From Letharia columbiana (taxonomy: Eukaryota > Ascomycota > Lecanoromycetes > Lecanorales > Parmeliaceae): a DNA stretch of 64,000 bases. Where the stretch lies: contig NW_023501047.1 in the NCBI RefSeq assembly GCF_014066305.1, positions 434,001-498,000 on the forward strand. Reading direction: 5' to 3'. Of the stretch, positions 32,121 to 43,040 are shown piece by piece. Made by a program: the position numbers and the translations under genes. The notes below the pieces were generated by a model, which saw nothing but the letters and a program-made list of their open reading frames with translations, made no database searches and was not told the origin of the DNA. Each line of letters opens with the position of its first letter. Position 1 is the first letter of the stretch.

Positions 32121-34803
32121 TCAGACATACTCGGAGGTGACGCGCCCGTAGTTGACGCCGCCGTAGAGGAGCTCGTAGGAGGTGTAAGCCGACATGAACG
32201 TGACCTGGATGGCGTAGTCGACGTGGTAGTACATCTTGCCGTCGGCGCCCCTTTTCCGGGGGATCTGGTGGGCGGGGAGGCGGCTCAGGTCCGCTTCGAC
32301 TCTGACGAGCGGGGTCACGGTTTCTGCAGGCAGGGTCAGTGGATCGGTCTGTTGGTTGGATGGGTTTTGGGATCCCGGGTCTTACCGTCCTCGACGTACT
32401 TGGGCGCGCCCGAGTTCTGTGGATCGCTGGAACAGTAGATGGTTGTCGAGATCGTTGTGAGGGATCCACGGGACACTAATCTCTTTCGCTGATAGCTCAG
32501 TCGTACGGGTTTGTCTTCTTTGACGAGATTGCCCTATCGTCGTGTGTCAGCTGGGTTGAGATACCTTAGATTAGCATGGCTGTTGTGGAAAGGTACCTTT
32601 TCGATGAACCACTCCATCATGTAGGTCCGGTAGAAACCCGAACATGCATCCCAAATTTTCCTTGCGTTGCCGTGTTCCAGGTCGAGATGCTGCAAGCCGC
32701 AGTTGGTACCATAGTATTTTCGGGCAGACCGCCCACTGATTGCAACCGTTGCAAAAGCAGGGGAGGTTGATGCCAGCCCCATCATCAGAGCCCCTTGAAC
32801 GACAGCAGTCCAACTACTGGGCATGAGCCCACCGTATCATCTTAGGTAGGGTTGGTACTAACCTGCAGGGAGATTGCAAGACTTCCACGTTGCTGGACTT
32901 GACTTCTTCGCGAATGGCATCTCGCAGAAAAGAATTCTGTCCGAAACCACCAACTAAAACGATAGCTTTGACAGATCTCCTAGCGGCCTTAATCTGGCCG
33001 GTTACCAATGCGAGCACTTCCTTCACCACGGGTTCAAAGATGGCCCCAACGTCAATACCTGACAGAGTCATCCTGTTTTTACGGATGCCCAGCTTCTTGT
33101 TATCTGCGAGACCTGGAACTGTATATCACTCGTGGTCAGTCACCGCGAAACCCCTGGGAAGCACAGTGGCTACAAACCCGGTATCTGGAATTCTTCGCCG
33201 AATGTTCCACGGAACTGTCTTTTGACCTGTCATGGAAGCCGACGTCAGCATGCAGTCAGAACCGAGGAAATCTATTATTGTACACATACGATACCCTCAA
33301 ATCGTTTCATGGCCTATCAAACTTTTAGTCTATCGTCTCGGCACCCGAAAATGGAGGATCTTACCTCATCCAACACCTCGTCGTCGTATCCATCCTCGTT
33401 TTCAAGCTTCCCGTCAAGATACTCTCGGAATCTGCGGTTGAGAATCGTAGCACCGCACGCTGAGCCGGATCCAGGACTCGCCTCAGCGAGCTTCAGGATT
33501 GGTTTTAAGCCGGAGACTTTGTAAGTAATTAGATCAACGGTTCCTCCACCGGCATCGCAAATCATGAAAGTGTCCCCGATCTTGATACCGTGTGGGTCCA
33601 GAGCGGGCAACGCGAAACATGCTGCAGCCTCAGGTTCGGAGACTATGTGAAGAGCAGCTCCTGCACCCATGCCAGCGGCCTCTGCACAAGCTCTAGTTTT
33701 AGCTTGGGCCATGTCAGACCACATGGCGGGGACGGTGATCTGCAAAAATCAGCGATGGACTACCACGTATTCTGCTTAGGTTCCCTGGGTACATACGATG
33801 TATTCGATCGGAGTGGAGAGCAATGCACTTTCCGGAATTTTGTGACGGAGAACTCGTACGGTATGCTGGCGAAGAGCGGTCATGAAATCTGTCGCGAGCT
33901 TTTCGGCGTCGTATGGTGGGGGACAAGCCAGGGGATCAGGGTACCTGTATGCGAGTTTCATGTCGCAGGCTTGAGAAGAGTCCAGAGCCAATTTAAACCA
34001 CTGATGTCTTTGCTTCGAATCTTCGATCTGAAAGCCCCACCTGTAATTTTCGCCATCATACGTGATCTCCCTACGCAATGTAAGCAGAAGATTCCGACCC
34101 TCAGGACTATCAATGCCACAGGTACTCACGTTGGAACCTTGTCGCTACTGACACCTTCTAGGCCGTCGGAAGTGGCATCCGGCCACTGAATGATTATCGA
34201 TGGAACCTCCGGCTGTCCTAAATTAGCAAATTGGAGGCGTGAGATCGTGAACACCTTCATGCGTACCTGGCGAGTCTGAGCCCACGCGATACCAGAGAAA
34301 GTGGTTCCACTTTTGAATAATCAGTATATAGGAGGCTGGCAGTGCAGTTTCACTCACAAATCCACGGCAACTAGGATCTTGCGATCAGGTTCCTTGGTCG
34401 CTTTCTTTGTCTCTTGTCTCTTACGCTTAGGCTTTGGCGTTGGAGACTCGGTGCTCTTTGTGGCAGTGGTAGGCTTCTTCTGTTCTTGGGACTTTTTCGG
34501 CTTTGGAGGCGTCTTAGGCATCGCAGGCTTCTTGGTTCGAGGCACCGTGACGCAATTGGCGAGCTCTGGCCATCGTAAATGATTAGTATAGAAGTCTCCG
34601 TAAAGCAACCATAGAATTGCGGACGTAAGTAGGATATGATGGATCATAAGAGTGAGAAATGAAGGGGGAAGTTTCCATCCAAAGTGAGGTCTTTCGAAGG
34701 TGACTCCACTTATTGCCAAGCCAAACTCGCCATTTATTACCACTGTGAAAAGATTCAGAGCCTTTTAACGAAATAACTCACCGATTTCTTCTTTTGATGC
34801 CAT
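32121..34803 (-). CDS. Hsp70-superfamily (HSPA12-like) protein, 12 exons
   Basis: Exons: 34803-34782, 34742-34358, 34309-34267, 34212-34130, 34070-33797, 33739-33365, 33313-33290, 33226-33178, 33118-32863, 32816-32597, 32533-32386, 32323-32121; total 693 aa, all phases consistent. The actin-like ATPase motifs are complete: phosphate-1 VAVDFGTTFSGIAW (residues about 132-145), phosphate-2 ICDAGGGTVDLITY and the adenosine motif IVLVGGFGQNSFLRDAI. The C-terminus (YAIQVTFMSAYTSYELLY, then NYGRVTSEYV) is typical of the large fungal HSPA12A-like group, which lacks a normal substrate-binding domain. N-terminal to the ATPase is a Lys/Pro/Thr-rich basic segment and, in this model, a hydrophobic stretch at residues 37-56. 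A start at 34521 would remove that stretch. Function of this group is mostly unknown. Confidence 0.85.
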
Positions 34804-34860
34804 CTTTAACAATGTTGCTTATTGTGAGTCAGATCACTTTTGAACTTAATACCTCCACGA

Positions 34861-35018
34861 TCAGTGATCTTTGGAAGAAGTGATGAGGTTGAGAAGTTCT
34901 AGACTGACACTTCAGACTTAGTGATTGATCAGTCGGCCGATCAGTGATGTTTTGAAGGTGTGACGAGGTTGAAAAGGTTAGGACTGACAACTTCAGACTT
35001 CAGTGATTATCAGTCGTG
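34861..35018 (+). repeat. Imperfect 80-base tandem duplication
   Basis: Two copies begin with TCAGTGAT at 34861 and 34941 and stay alignable over about 78 bases (shared blocks GAGGTTGA, GACTGACA, TTCAGACTT and CAGTCG). They lie between the divergent HSPA12-like gene and the coiled-coil gene, overlapping the upstream part of the latter's open frame. Confidence 0.8.
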
Positions 35019-35130
35019 CAAGTTGTCGACCCTCGGTGAAATGCTTTATTTCAGTCTCTTGCCATCGATGCGTGAACGAGATGGAGAGTCTGGGGGAGAG
35101 AACGAGGTGTTTTCACTTCAGAAAGCTATC

Positions 35131-36510
35131 ATGCCTGAGAATGAGTCGGAAGATGTTATCATGACAGATCAAGCTCCTATCGAAGGAAAAGGCCAAAGCC
35201 AACAATCTGATGATACGCCAGACCTTCAAATCACCTCGGTCAGGGCTCTCAGATCAGCAAGCAAGCGGCAAAAGAAGACGGTCGAAAACGGAAAACTCAA
35301 GGGCGAGGGCTACGAAGCCAAAGCGGGTAGCGTTGAAGAATACCTAGCGAATGCCGCACTACAGTTGCAGAGTTGTCAGAGCAATCTGGAGGATGCAGAA
35401 AAGAAGCTAGCTGCATCTAAGGAAGCTTTGAAAAACACCAAAGCCCAGCTGCAGAGCAAGAAAAAGGATCTAGCCGCTTGCAAACGGAAACTCAAAACCT
35501 CCAAGCATGTTGGCCGCGATTTGAAAGCAAATAATAGGGACTTGCAAGATTGCTTCACAGCCTCTCAAGTGGAGTTATGCAAGTGCAAAGACGATCTTTT
35601 CAGGATGCAGACAGTGACTCAAATCCCCGACTCCGCCATTGTCAAGCGCTTCGAATGCCTCAGTCAGCAAATCGTTCATTGGATCGACACGCAGGTTGCA
35701 ATATTTGAGAAAGCACGTCCAGAGGCCAATCCAGACCAAATTTTCTTAGTCGGAGAGGACAAATATGCTACAACCTTCCTACGACTCCATCCGGGCGCAG
35801 GCGAACATCTGGCAAGATACTTGATCCATCGCTCTTTGCAAGACAACGTGTTTGGGCAGAAGGTATACTTTTGGGGCTTGCCAGAGGAGACTGCACAATT
35901 GCTGTGGAAAGCGGAGCAGAAAATGGCTGAAGTTGAGCCGCCAAGAGGTATGTACCTCCGGGTTACCTTTGGGCGCCAGCTGACATGAACAGATTCCGTG
36001 ACGATCGCTAGCTGGCGTTCGGAGACACTCAAAGCACTTGCCAAGACCACAGAGTGTAACGACTACGGCAAAAAGCGAACCCAAGAGTTCAATAGCCACC
36101 TATTCAAAGAGCTAGGGAAGACTTTTCCTTTCATGTTCTCCAGTCGAGAGGCTCACGCCACATTCTACGACCAAGTTTTGCTTCCTGCAGTGAAGCTCGC
36201 GAACATGATCCGAATATCTACCTCGAACTATGTCTTTTCGATCCCAGAGTCACCTATAACCGAATGCAAGCCTGTCACCACGGACTTGCTCAAAGTGCAC
36301 AAGATGATCGATTCCAAGAGTGGGAGGCAGTTGAAGCCGGACAGCGCGGTGGTTGCCGACAAGGATGGATTCATTGCAGACATCGTCATATGCCTGGAGC
36401 CTGGTTTGTACCGCGTGATCAAGGGCAAGGAGACGACTCTTCGCCAGATAACGCTCCTCCTCGAGCTCAAATCTCCATTATTGGCGAAACGCAGCAAGGC
36501 TTCGGCTTAG
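35131..36510 (+). CDS. Coiled-coil hypothetical protein, 444 aa, possibly disrupted at 3' end
   Basis: Exons 35131-35947 and 35993-36510, with a GTATGT donor, a CTGACATGAACAG branch/acceptor and correct phase. ATG 35131 (MPENESEDVIMTDQ) was chosen. In-frame ATGs at 35041 and 34960 would add 30 or 57 residues, partly encoded by the tandem duplication. Residues about 70-175 form a Lys/Gln/Leu-rich coiled coil (LQSCQSNLEDAEKKLAASKE, AQLQSKKKDLAACKRKLK). The C-terminal half is globular and ends FIADIVICLEPGLYRVIKGK...TLLLELKSPLL. The D...ELK spacing recalls a PD-(D/E)xK nuclease core, but this is only a visual resemblance. Coding-like sequence continues in other frames after 36440, so the annotated end may be a frameshift product. 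Confidence 0.6.
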
Positions 36511-36914
36511 GGGTTAGCAGCATGGGCGATGCTGATTTTCGTCCCAATCTCCAGGGCGGAAGACACTGATCAAGGCTTGATGGGTACTTTCATGAAGGCA
36601 TTGGCAGCGCAGTGCTCGTGCTTTGCGAAATGCAGGGGACTCGGTTCCTCAGGACAAGCTATTCACAAATGCTTCAAGTGGTTCAGCAGAAGCTGACCGA
36701 TTCCTTTCCCATAGAATAGTCCTCAATCATACACTCGACTCTGATCGTCTCCCGATTGTGTTTATCCCTAAGCGTTATTGACATGATCAAAAAATAGGCG
36801 CGAAGATTTGGAAATCGCACGATGCCAAGATTTATGATGCGCTAATCCGGATTGGGAATAGATTAGCTTTGAGTTGCAACAAACAAATGCATAGAGGGAG
36901 GGGAAACTTGATAA

Positions 36915-37315
36915 AAATGTCTTTTTCTTGGGGCACTGCGCCTGAACTGTATGACTTCTACAGATTCTCCATTATTGCAGGTAAAGTGACGGCCCTTTAG
37001 GAAAAATCTGCGAAAATCGTCACAATTTTCTGGCACTGTGCCTAATTTGTATCTTCTATCCCTGTGGGGGGGGGGTAAACCCAAAAAGGGGAAAAAAAAA
37101 GGAAAAGGAGGGGGAAAAAAAACCCCCCCAAAAAAAAAAGTTATGGACTTCTGATAAGTTCTCCCTTGCATTTGACCCCGGCCCGAGGGATAAATTGGAG
37201 GAAAATCACAGTTTCTAAGGAAAAGTCCATAAACATCGTCGCTATTGTCTTGCAACTGTCGGACTTTCACAATTTCATTAAAGATTTTCATCCTCGATGC
37301 ATGACTTTTGCTACC
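36915..37315 (+). repeat. Dispersed repeat, locus A (about 100-base units)
   Basis: The word GGCACTG(C/T)GCCT recurs at 36932 and 37032, exactly 100 bases apart. A third degenerate unit lies near 37246. The distal block at 37265-37315 (TTTCACAATTTCATT...GATGCATGACTTTTGCTA) closely matches 52175-52225. Same orientation as the second locus. Confidence 0.75.
37066..37140. repeat. Homopolymer patch (G, A and C runs)
   Basis: A ten-base G run is followed by alternating runs of A, G and C, ending in a C7 and an A10-type run. It interrupts locus A of the dispersed repeat. It may be an assembly or sequencing artefact or a collapsed low-complexity tract. Confidence 0.8.
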
Positions 37316-38131
37316 TGCTCTTACCTCAGGTGGCGAGGTAGCCAGCCAGAAGAGCAGCCATAACGGAGCGTTCAAGACGCAAGTACCTCGCCCTTTCAAG
37401 TCACGATGGCCAACCATATTGCATCTACATAAGGAGTTTCCCACAGGGTCTCGCAAATCTAGCAAAGCTCCATCGTCCTACGTTCATAGCCAATGCTTCT
37501 GCTGACATCCTAGATATCACCTACCGTCCTCCAACGACTAACCCTCATTCTCGCCCCTCAATATCCGCCGCAGCCCCCGCCCCTCCATTGAAGCCTGCAC
37601 CTCTTGCAGCATCTTCTTCTCTATAATCCCTCTCGCGCCGTACCTCCAAAATCAGGCACTGCCTTGCAGCGATCAGAGCCGACGGTTCCGGCGGCCGCCC
37701 GAGCTTGGATACAAGCTGCAGGGGTCAATTGACGGGAAATAGAGCAGCGGAGCTGATGCAGAACGTGGGGGTTGGACGGAGAAGCGGATTCTGAGGTGCT
37801 AGCTAGTAAGTAACGGCGTACAGGTCGTAGGCTACAAGATAAAAGCAGATGCTTTGGGAAGAGTGTGGATTATATATCACAGCTAGAGTGTCTGTGTCAG
37901 GTCCATGGACCCATTCGGGGACAGGATGTTCTTCTCTCAGAAAGCGACTCCACTTCTCTGTACCAAAGTGTAGCACCCTACGTTGTTTCTGCCTAGACGG
38001 ACTGCACGTCACTTTCTCAGTGCCTGTTCCACACCTTGTCATGCCTCGTACCCTTTTTCTCTTAGTCAATCTCCTTGTCCCGACGCTATGTATCAGCAAC
38101 CTCGATCCTCATCTGCTTGTGCTTTCATTCC

Positions 38132-39072
38132 TCAAGAAACAGCAGTCTCAGGCTGCTCGACCTCGTACAAACTGAGCGTACCGCTTCCTCCGCAGATCCA
38201 CCTAAAATTCCCCATGCAAACTCTTGAGCACTGATTTTCTGAGACTCTTGTGGTGCCATAAGACAAAGAGTTGCCGCAGTAACACCTACCAACGTCAGCC
38301 ATGATTCCTCTCTTCGATAGTCGCGAGTAACAGGGTTGAACTCACTCATTTGAATACTCCAAACCAAAAAAGGTATATCCTCTACAAAGCTGAGCACACT
38401 TCTCCGGTGTAATAGAGCCCTTCCGAGTCTTCGCAGTGAGCGTCCTGTCGTGCGGATCATCGGTCCAGCAGCCTCGGTAAGTCCAACCCGGTACTCTGAC
38501 TACTTCCGGTGGCGCGGGTGGAGTAGGGGGTTTTGAGGGAGCTGGGTTTGAGGAGTTGATCGTCGAATTTGATGAGACGAGTCGGATTGAGGGGGAAGCA
38601 ATCGAGGCGAACTTATTCGACTCATACAGACTAAGCACATTGATACCTCCACAGACTGACTGTTGGTTTCCACTACAGACGTTGGCACAGAAATGGTCTG
38701 GCGTGGGTATACTGGCATGAGCGACGGTGTTCCCACAGTAACATCTACTTCCTGTCAGCCGCGAAATCATAACTGATAGTGCCAACGGGAAAGGGCTCAC
38801 TCGTTACTACTTTCCAAGGCGAAATATCTGTATCCACTACAGATAATTGCACAATGCCTTGGCGTAAGCTTTCCCGTCCACTTTTTCCCAGTCAGAGTTC
38901 TGTCAGTTATATGATCAGTATGGCAGCCTCGGTAGGTCCACCCGGGTACTGTAGCGATTGTTGGCGGGCCTGGAGGAGCTGGATTGGTAGGCAGGCTTAG
39001 TGCTTGTAGGGCCAAGACATTACTCGTGGTGAAGATGAGAAAAGCAAATGTGAGTAGTCTGGGGTGCTTCAT
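38132..39072 (-). CDS. Secreted protein with two WSC domains, 275 aa
   Basis: Exons 39072-38801, 38747-38346 and 38285-38132. The signal peptide MKHPRLLTFAFLIFTTSNVLA is followed by a short Pro-rich spacer. Two WSC domains follow, each starting VPGWTYRGC and each split by an intron at the same place (after SSN or YSN) before the CYCGN half. Domain 1 ends CANVCSGNQQSVCGGINVLSLYE, and domain 2 ends CSRVCMGNF...CGGSGTLSLYE. A Ser/Asn/Pro-rich linker joins them. WSC domains are Cys-rich glycan-binding modules found in yeast cell-wall stress sensors and in secreted fungal enzymes. No membrane segment follows domain 2, so this is not a Wsc-type sensor. It is probably a secreted or wall-bound glycan-binding protein. 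The shared intron position suggests domain duplication. Confidence 0.85.
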
Positions 39073-40677
39073 GATGATCTCAATGGGGGTAAGGTTTTCT
39101 GTAAAGAAAGGAGCATGGCACGACTCCAGCAGGAAAGTCAAAGACTCAGAGAGCTCAAAGAGACTGCCATTGCGCAAATATGAATTGCTCTAATTGACAT
39201 GTCCGAGACCTGGAGATATGATTTTCTCACATGCTCTAAAAGCTTTGTTGCTTCGGAAATTGTGTATTGCCACAAGTCCTTGAACGTCCGTTTGGTCAGC
39301 GCTTGAGAGGGATCTCCATGCCCACCTTTCTTCTAAGCGCGTGGGGTTGCACCAAATACGCTGTGAAATTATTCGGTTATTTTGCTCAAGATTGTTGGCG
39401 CCCCTCGACACAGGCTGTTGATCGCGAACGAGGGATTTCTTCCGCACACGAAGTACGAGGGCGACGCACACCTGTAAAGGAGCCACTGCCTCAAGACTAC
39501 TGCACAAACCTAGGAAACCACTTGAAGGCCGTATTGCTAATCGACACGGCGTATCCATATTGAGAGACGCTTTCGGAGCTACTGATCTCGTCAAACAGAT
39601 ATCAAACGTGCATGACACAGCACGGAATGTAGCAGCGCTTGATCAGTATCTACTCAAAGTGCATAGCAATTGTTTCAAGCGCTTCAATGCGTCTCCTTCG
39701 GCACTGGTCAATCCCAGGCGCACAAGCGCTTGACATGAGCTGACGCGAGTTCACGCGCTTTGATTGTCTTTGGAGTTTATAGAATGGGGCAGTGCAACTA
39801 GTGAACAAAGTCATTTGGGGAATGTAAAAGCATATCCACGAAGGATGAATGTGGTGACAGACTTGGGAGCTGGTCTCTTCTAGGCTCCCCCATTGATGAG
39901 TATGAATCCAAGAGAACGTAGCAATCGATGCGTAGAAGCAGATCAAACGAGGGTCATAGAGAGAATCAACCTTGTCCCTGGTGCTGTTACCTACTGTCTA
40001 AGTTCATAAACTTCCTACCCCTGCAACTGCCAACTTTGTTGACAGCTCGCCTGACTTTTTGCATGCAGCGGCTAGATGAGCCTTTTGATGATGACTTTGG
40101 CATTTGGCCATTGACCCTCATGACGCTCGTTTTAGCTTTGTTATGCACTGAGATGAATGACTCGGCTCTTGGAGGACCATGAATTCCGTGGCGCTAGATC
40201 TGGCCTTTGACCGTGTAATGTGCCCACAGCACTGAGAGCGCTCGTCACACCAACAGCTCTAGTCGAACTCAGTAGATATCTGGTATGCTGTCTATAAGAT
40301 GTTGCTGGTGATTGAAGAAGACAAAGTACATCTCGTTGGGGGCGTCTGGCGGGCAATACTCTCCCGGATTGTAAAAAGGTCTTGTCCAAGCAATCTATGC
40401 TGCTTTACCAAACGAAGTATGGGTAAATGGGCCTGCGTTATTATCCTTATGCCAGTACAGAGGTACACTAGAGGCTCATTTGAGAGAAGCATTGCCAAGA
40501 CTACCCAAGGTGCCAAGACATAGGCAATGTACCCCGGTAGCACCTCGGCAAACTTGCCTCAGTGAGACTTGAAATATTATTTTCGAGCTTTCCCGAGCTT
40601 TATGATCCATAGGTACTCTTACAATTGCTATACATCAGACTGCTGTCTCACGAATCGCCAGCAAACACTTAGCGACG
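39073..40677. other. Intergenic, no gene seen
   Basis: About 1.6 kb between the WSC gene (minus) and the adenylosuccinate synthetase gene (plus). Open frames are short and without motifs. It holds both promoters, and no RNA gene or repeat was recognised. Confidence 0.45.
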
Positions 40678-43040
40678 ATGGGGACCATTATCCTCGGCTC
40701 TCAATGGGGAGACGAAGGGAAGGGCAAGTTGACAGATCGCCTCCTCAACGAATTTTCGTTCGACGTCTGCGCACGGGCAACAGGTGGACATAATGCTGGG
40801 CATTCGGTCAGGACAGGTGGTCAGACCTATAGCTTTCATCTCTTGCCATCGGGCTTGATAAACCCCAACACGGACAATCTGATAGGCTCGGGCGTTGTTT
40901 TCAGTTCGTATTTCCCTCAAGCCAATTGAGAGCCCCGAAACATAGTCTCGGGACTCCCGTGCTCCCTCTGAAAGCATAGTGCTGATCTGGAGAAATACAA
41001 CAGACGTTGAAGCGTTCTTTAAAGAACTAACTCAACTTGAATCTCAGGGTGTGCCTCGTCTTCATAAACGCATTCATGTCAGCTCTCGATGTCATCTAAA
41101 TTTCACTCTGCATAGCGCGGTCGATGGCCTCTCAGAACAAGAACTAGGCACGAACCAGATTGGAACGGTACGTGCCAGAATGTGTTTCGGCAGCAAAAGG
41201 AGGACCTTTTCCCTCAATCTCTCTTACAACTCCACTTGCTTCTTGAATGAGCAATGCTGACTTCGAAGTCTACAGACCAAAAGAGGTATCGGCCCAGCAT
41301 ATTCAACGAAGGCTGCTCGGGACGGGTTGAGAGTTATTGATCTGTATCACGAGTCTTTCGAACAAAAACTACGTTTGCTAGCCGAAGGTTATCGTAAACG
41401 ATACGGCGAGCTTCTCAAATACTCTGTCGAGGATGAGATCCAAAGATTCAAGATATATAAGGAACAACTACGTCCATATGTCGTCGATGCCGTGGAATAT
41501 ATGAAAGTTTTACGAGAGAACAAACTCTCAATGCTCGTTGAGAGTTCTCAGGCCTTAATGCTCGATCTGGACTATGGTAGCTATCCATTCTGTACCGCAA
41601 CGCCATGCTCAATAGGCGGGTGCATCCAAGGTCTAGCGCTCAACCCTTTCGAGATCAGGAACATCATTGGCGTGGTCAAGGCATATTCTACACGAGTCGG
41701 GGCTGGAATGTTCCCAACCGAACAGGGTGGGGACATCGGCAAAATGCTGCAAGAAATTGGCGGAGAAATTGTAGGCTATTGACGACAACCATTCTATCTC
41801 CTAGCATTTGGATGACTGACGCTCTTCAGGGAGTTTCGACGGGCAGAAGAAGAAGATGTAAGGCACATTTCAGAATCTTCCCCCCTCCTCCTCCGGGCCT
41901 CAATACACTGGAACAACCGAGCGTGACACTGTTCTTGTTGGCTCTGGCGTTGGCACTACGGACCGTGGCATCACAATGAACGAGTCTTCGATAAACGCCG
42001 GCTCCGGATCGGACTACAACCCCAACGTCCGTCGCAGCATTGGTGTTGCCGGTGAGGATGTTTCAAATACCCGCGATACTGGTATTACAGGAGGTACTAG
42101 CTCTGGCTATAATCCAAACACTCGCATAGACCGAGATAATATCACGAGTGATACTGATCTCAACGATGACGAGGGTATGATTGCTGAGGGCTCAGCCTCT
42201 CAGATAGGCTCTGGATACGATACGATTATCCGCGGTGCTGAAATGACGAGCAGAGAGACAGGATCCGGTTTGACTGACAATGACTCCGGTATGGGTTCTG
42301 GTTACGGCCCAGCCACACGCGGTACCGGCCTGACTGGTGGTGCCTTGGGAACGGGCTCAAGCTACAATTCCAACACTCGCGATACCGGCCCTCCTCCTCT
42401 TTACTTCTTTTGATTACTTACTACATATGATAAAGCTGACTCGGAGATGTGTCAGGCGGATGGCTTGATCTTGTAGTTCTTCAGTACTCCGCCGCAGTGA
42501 ATAGTAAGTAGCGTACTCGAGCTTTACTTCCTACTCTTAGTAGAACTATTAACGAGAAAATTGATAGACTATACCTCCTTGAACTTGACTAAGCGTAAGT
42601 ACTCCGTGCTTTATCTTTAGTATACTCTAGAAACTAAATTTTCTAGTGGATGTACTGGATACATTTCCAATAATTCGAGTGGCTACAGCATATATTACAC
42701 CTGATGGAGAAAAGATTACAAGTTTCCCAGCAGATCTAAGTCTTGTACGTCGCTTTTCTTAACGTTCTATATTTTCGCCATCTAACTTGTCACCTAGCTT
42801 GCTAAATGTACGGTTGAGTATAAAGATTTTCAGGGCTGGCAAAGCTCTACAAAGGGGGTACGGATATGGAATCAACTTCCGTTACAAGCGCAGGAGTATA
42901 TCAAGTTCGTCGAGTCATCGATTGGTACAAAGGTAAATTGCGAAAGGGTGTTGAAAACTATACTACCGTCCTGATAAACCTCACAGATTGTTTACATCGG
43001 GACTGGCCAAGATCGCGAGGATATGATCTTTCGGGAGTGA
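40678..43040 (+). CDS. ADE12: Adenylosuccinate synthetase, divergent, nine exons
   Basis: Catalyses GTP-dependent joining of IMP and aspartate, the first committed step to AMP. Exons: 40678-40903, 41004-41167, 41276-41770, 41830-41857, 42456-42503, 42568-42594, 42647-42744, 42798-42932, 42987-43040; total 424 aa (yeast Ade12 433). Motifs: P-loop QWGDEGKGK with [57 protein letters not shown] and the end [15 protein letters not shown]. Two normally near-invariant loops deviate: the VEGA box reads [14 protein letters not shown], and the TSSN stretch reads FCTATPCS. Intron 4 is 598 bp (41858-42455), against 42-108 bp for the others. The gene is probably expressed, but it may be a diverged second copy and not the housekeeping enzyme. 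Confidence 0.85.
41858..42455 (+). other. Oversized intron containing a coding-like Gly/Thr repeat segment
   Basis: The intron has a GTAAGG donor, a CTGAC branch site and a GTGTCAG acceptor, and its removal restores the RRRRC-GWLDL junction. Inside it, one frame is open from about 41881 to the TGA ending at 42413. It encodes at least five imperfect repeats around GSGxYNPxTR or TGLTGG, with Asp/Asn/Thr spacers. An ATG at 41976 would give a 145-residue product. The composition is protein-like and unlike random intron DNA. Confidence 0.75.

Larger units (their letters stand above)
36511..38131. other. Gene-poor region with repeats
   Basis: About 1.6 kb without a supported gene. It carries the dispersed repeat copies (36915-37315) and a homopolymer patch (37066-37140). 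A short minus-strand frame, about 37640-37538, ends RRILRGENEG and looks like a detached protein C-terminus. The rest is unremarkable. Confidence 0.5.

Noticed and set aside
31729..32469. A 246-codon Arg/Pro-rich frame on the minus strand
   Set aside because: It lies over the last two exons of the HSPA12-like gene in a wrong frame and has only low-complexity composition.
41771..41857. Premature end of the adenylosuccinate synthetase frame (initially read as a pseudogene)
   Set aside because: A normal intron (41771-41829) and the large intron (41858-42455) restore the frame to the conserved C-terminus.
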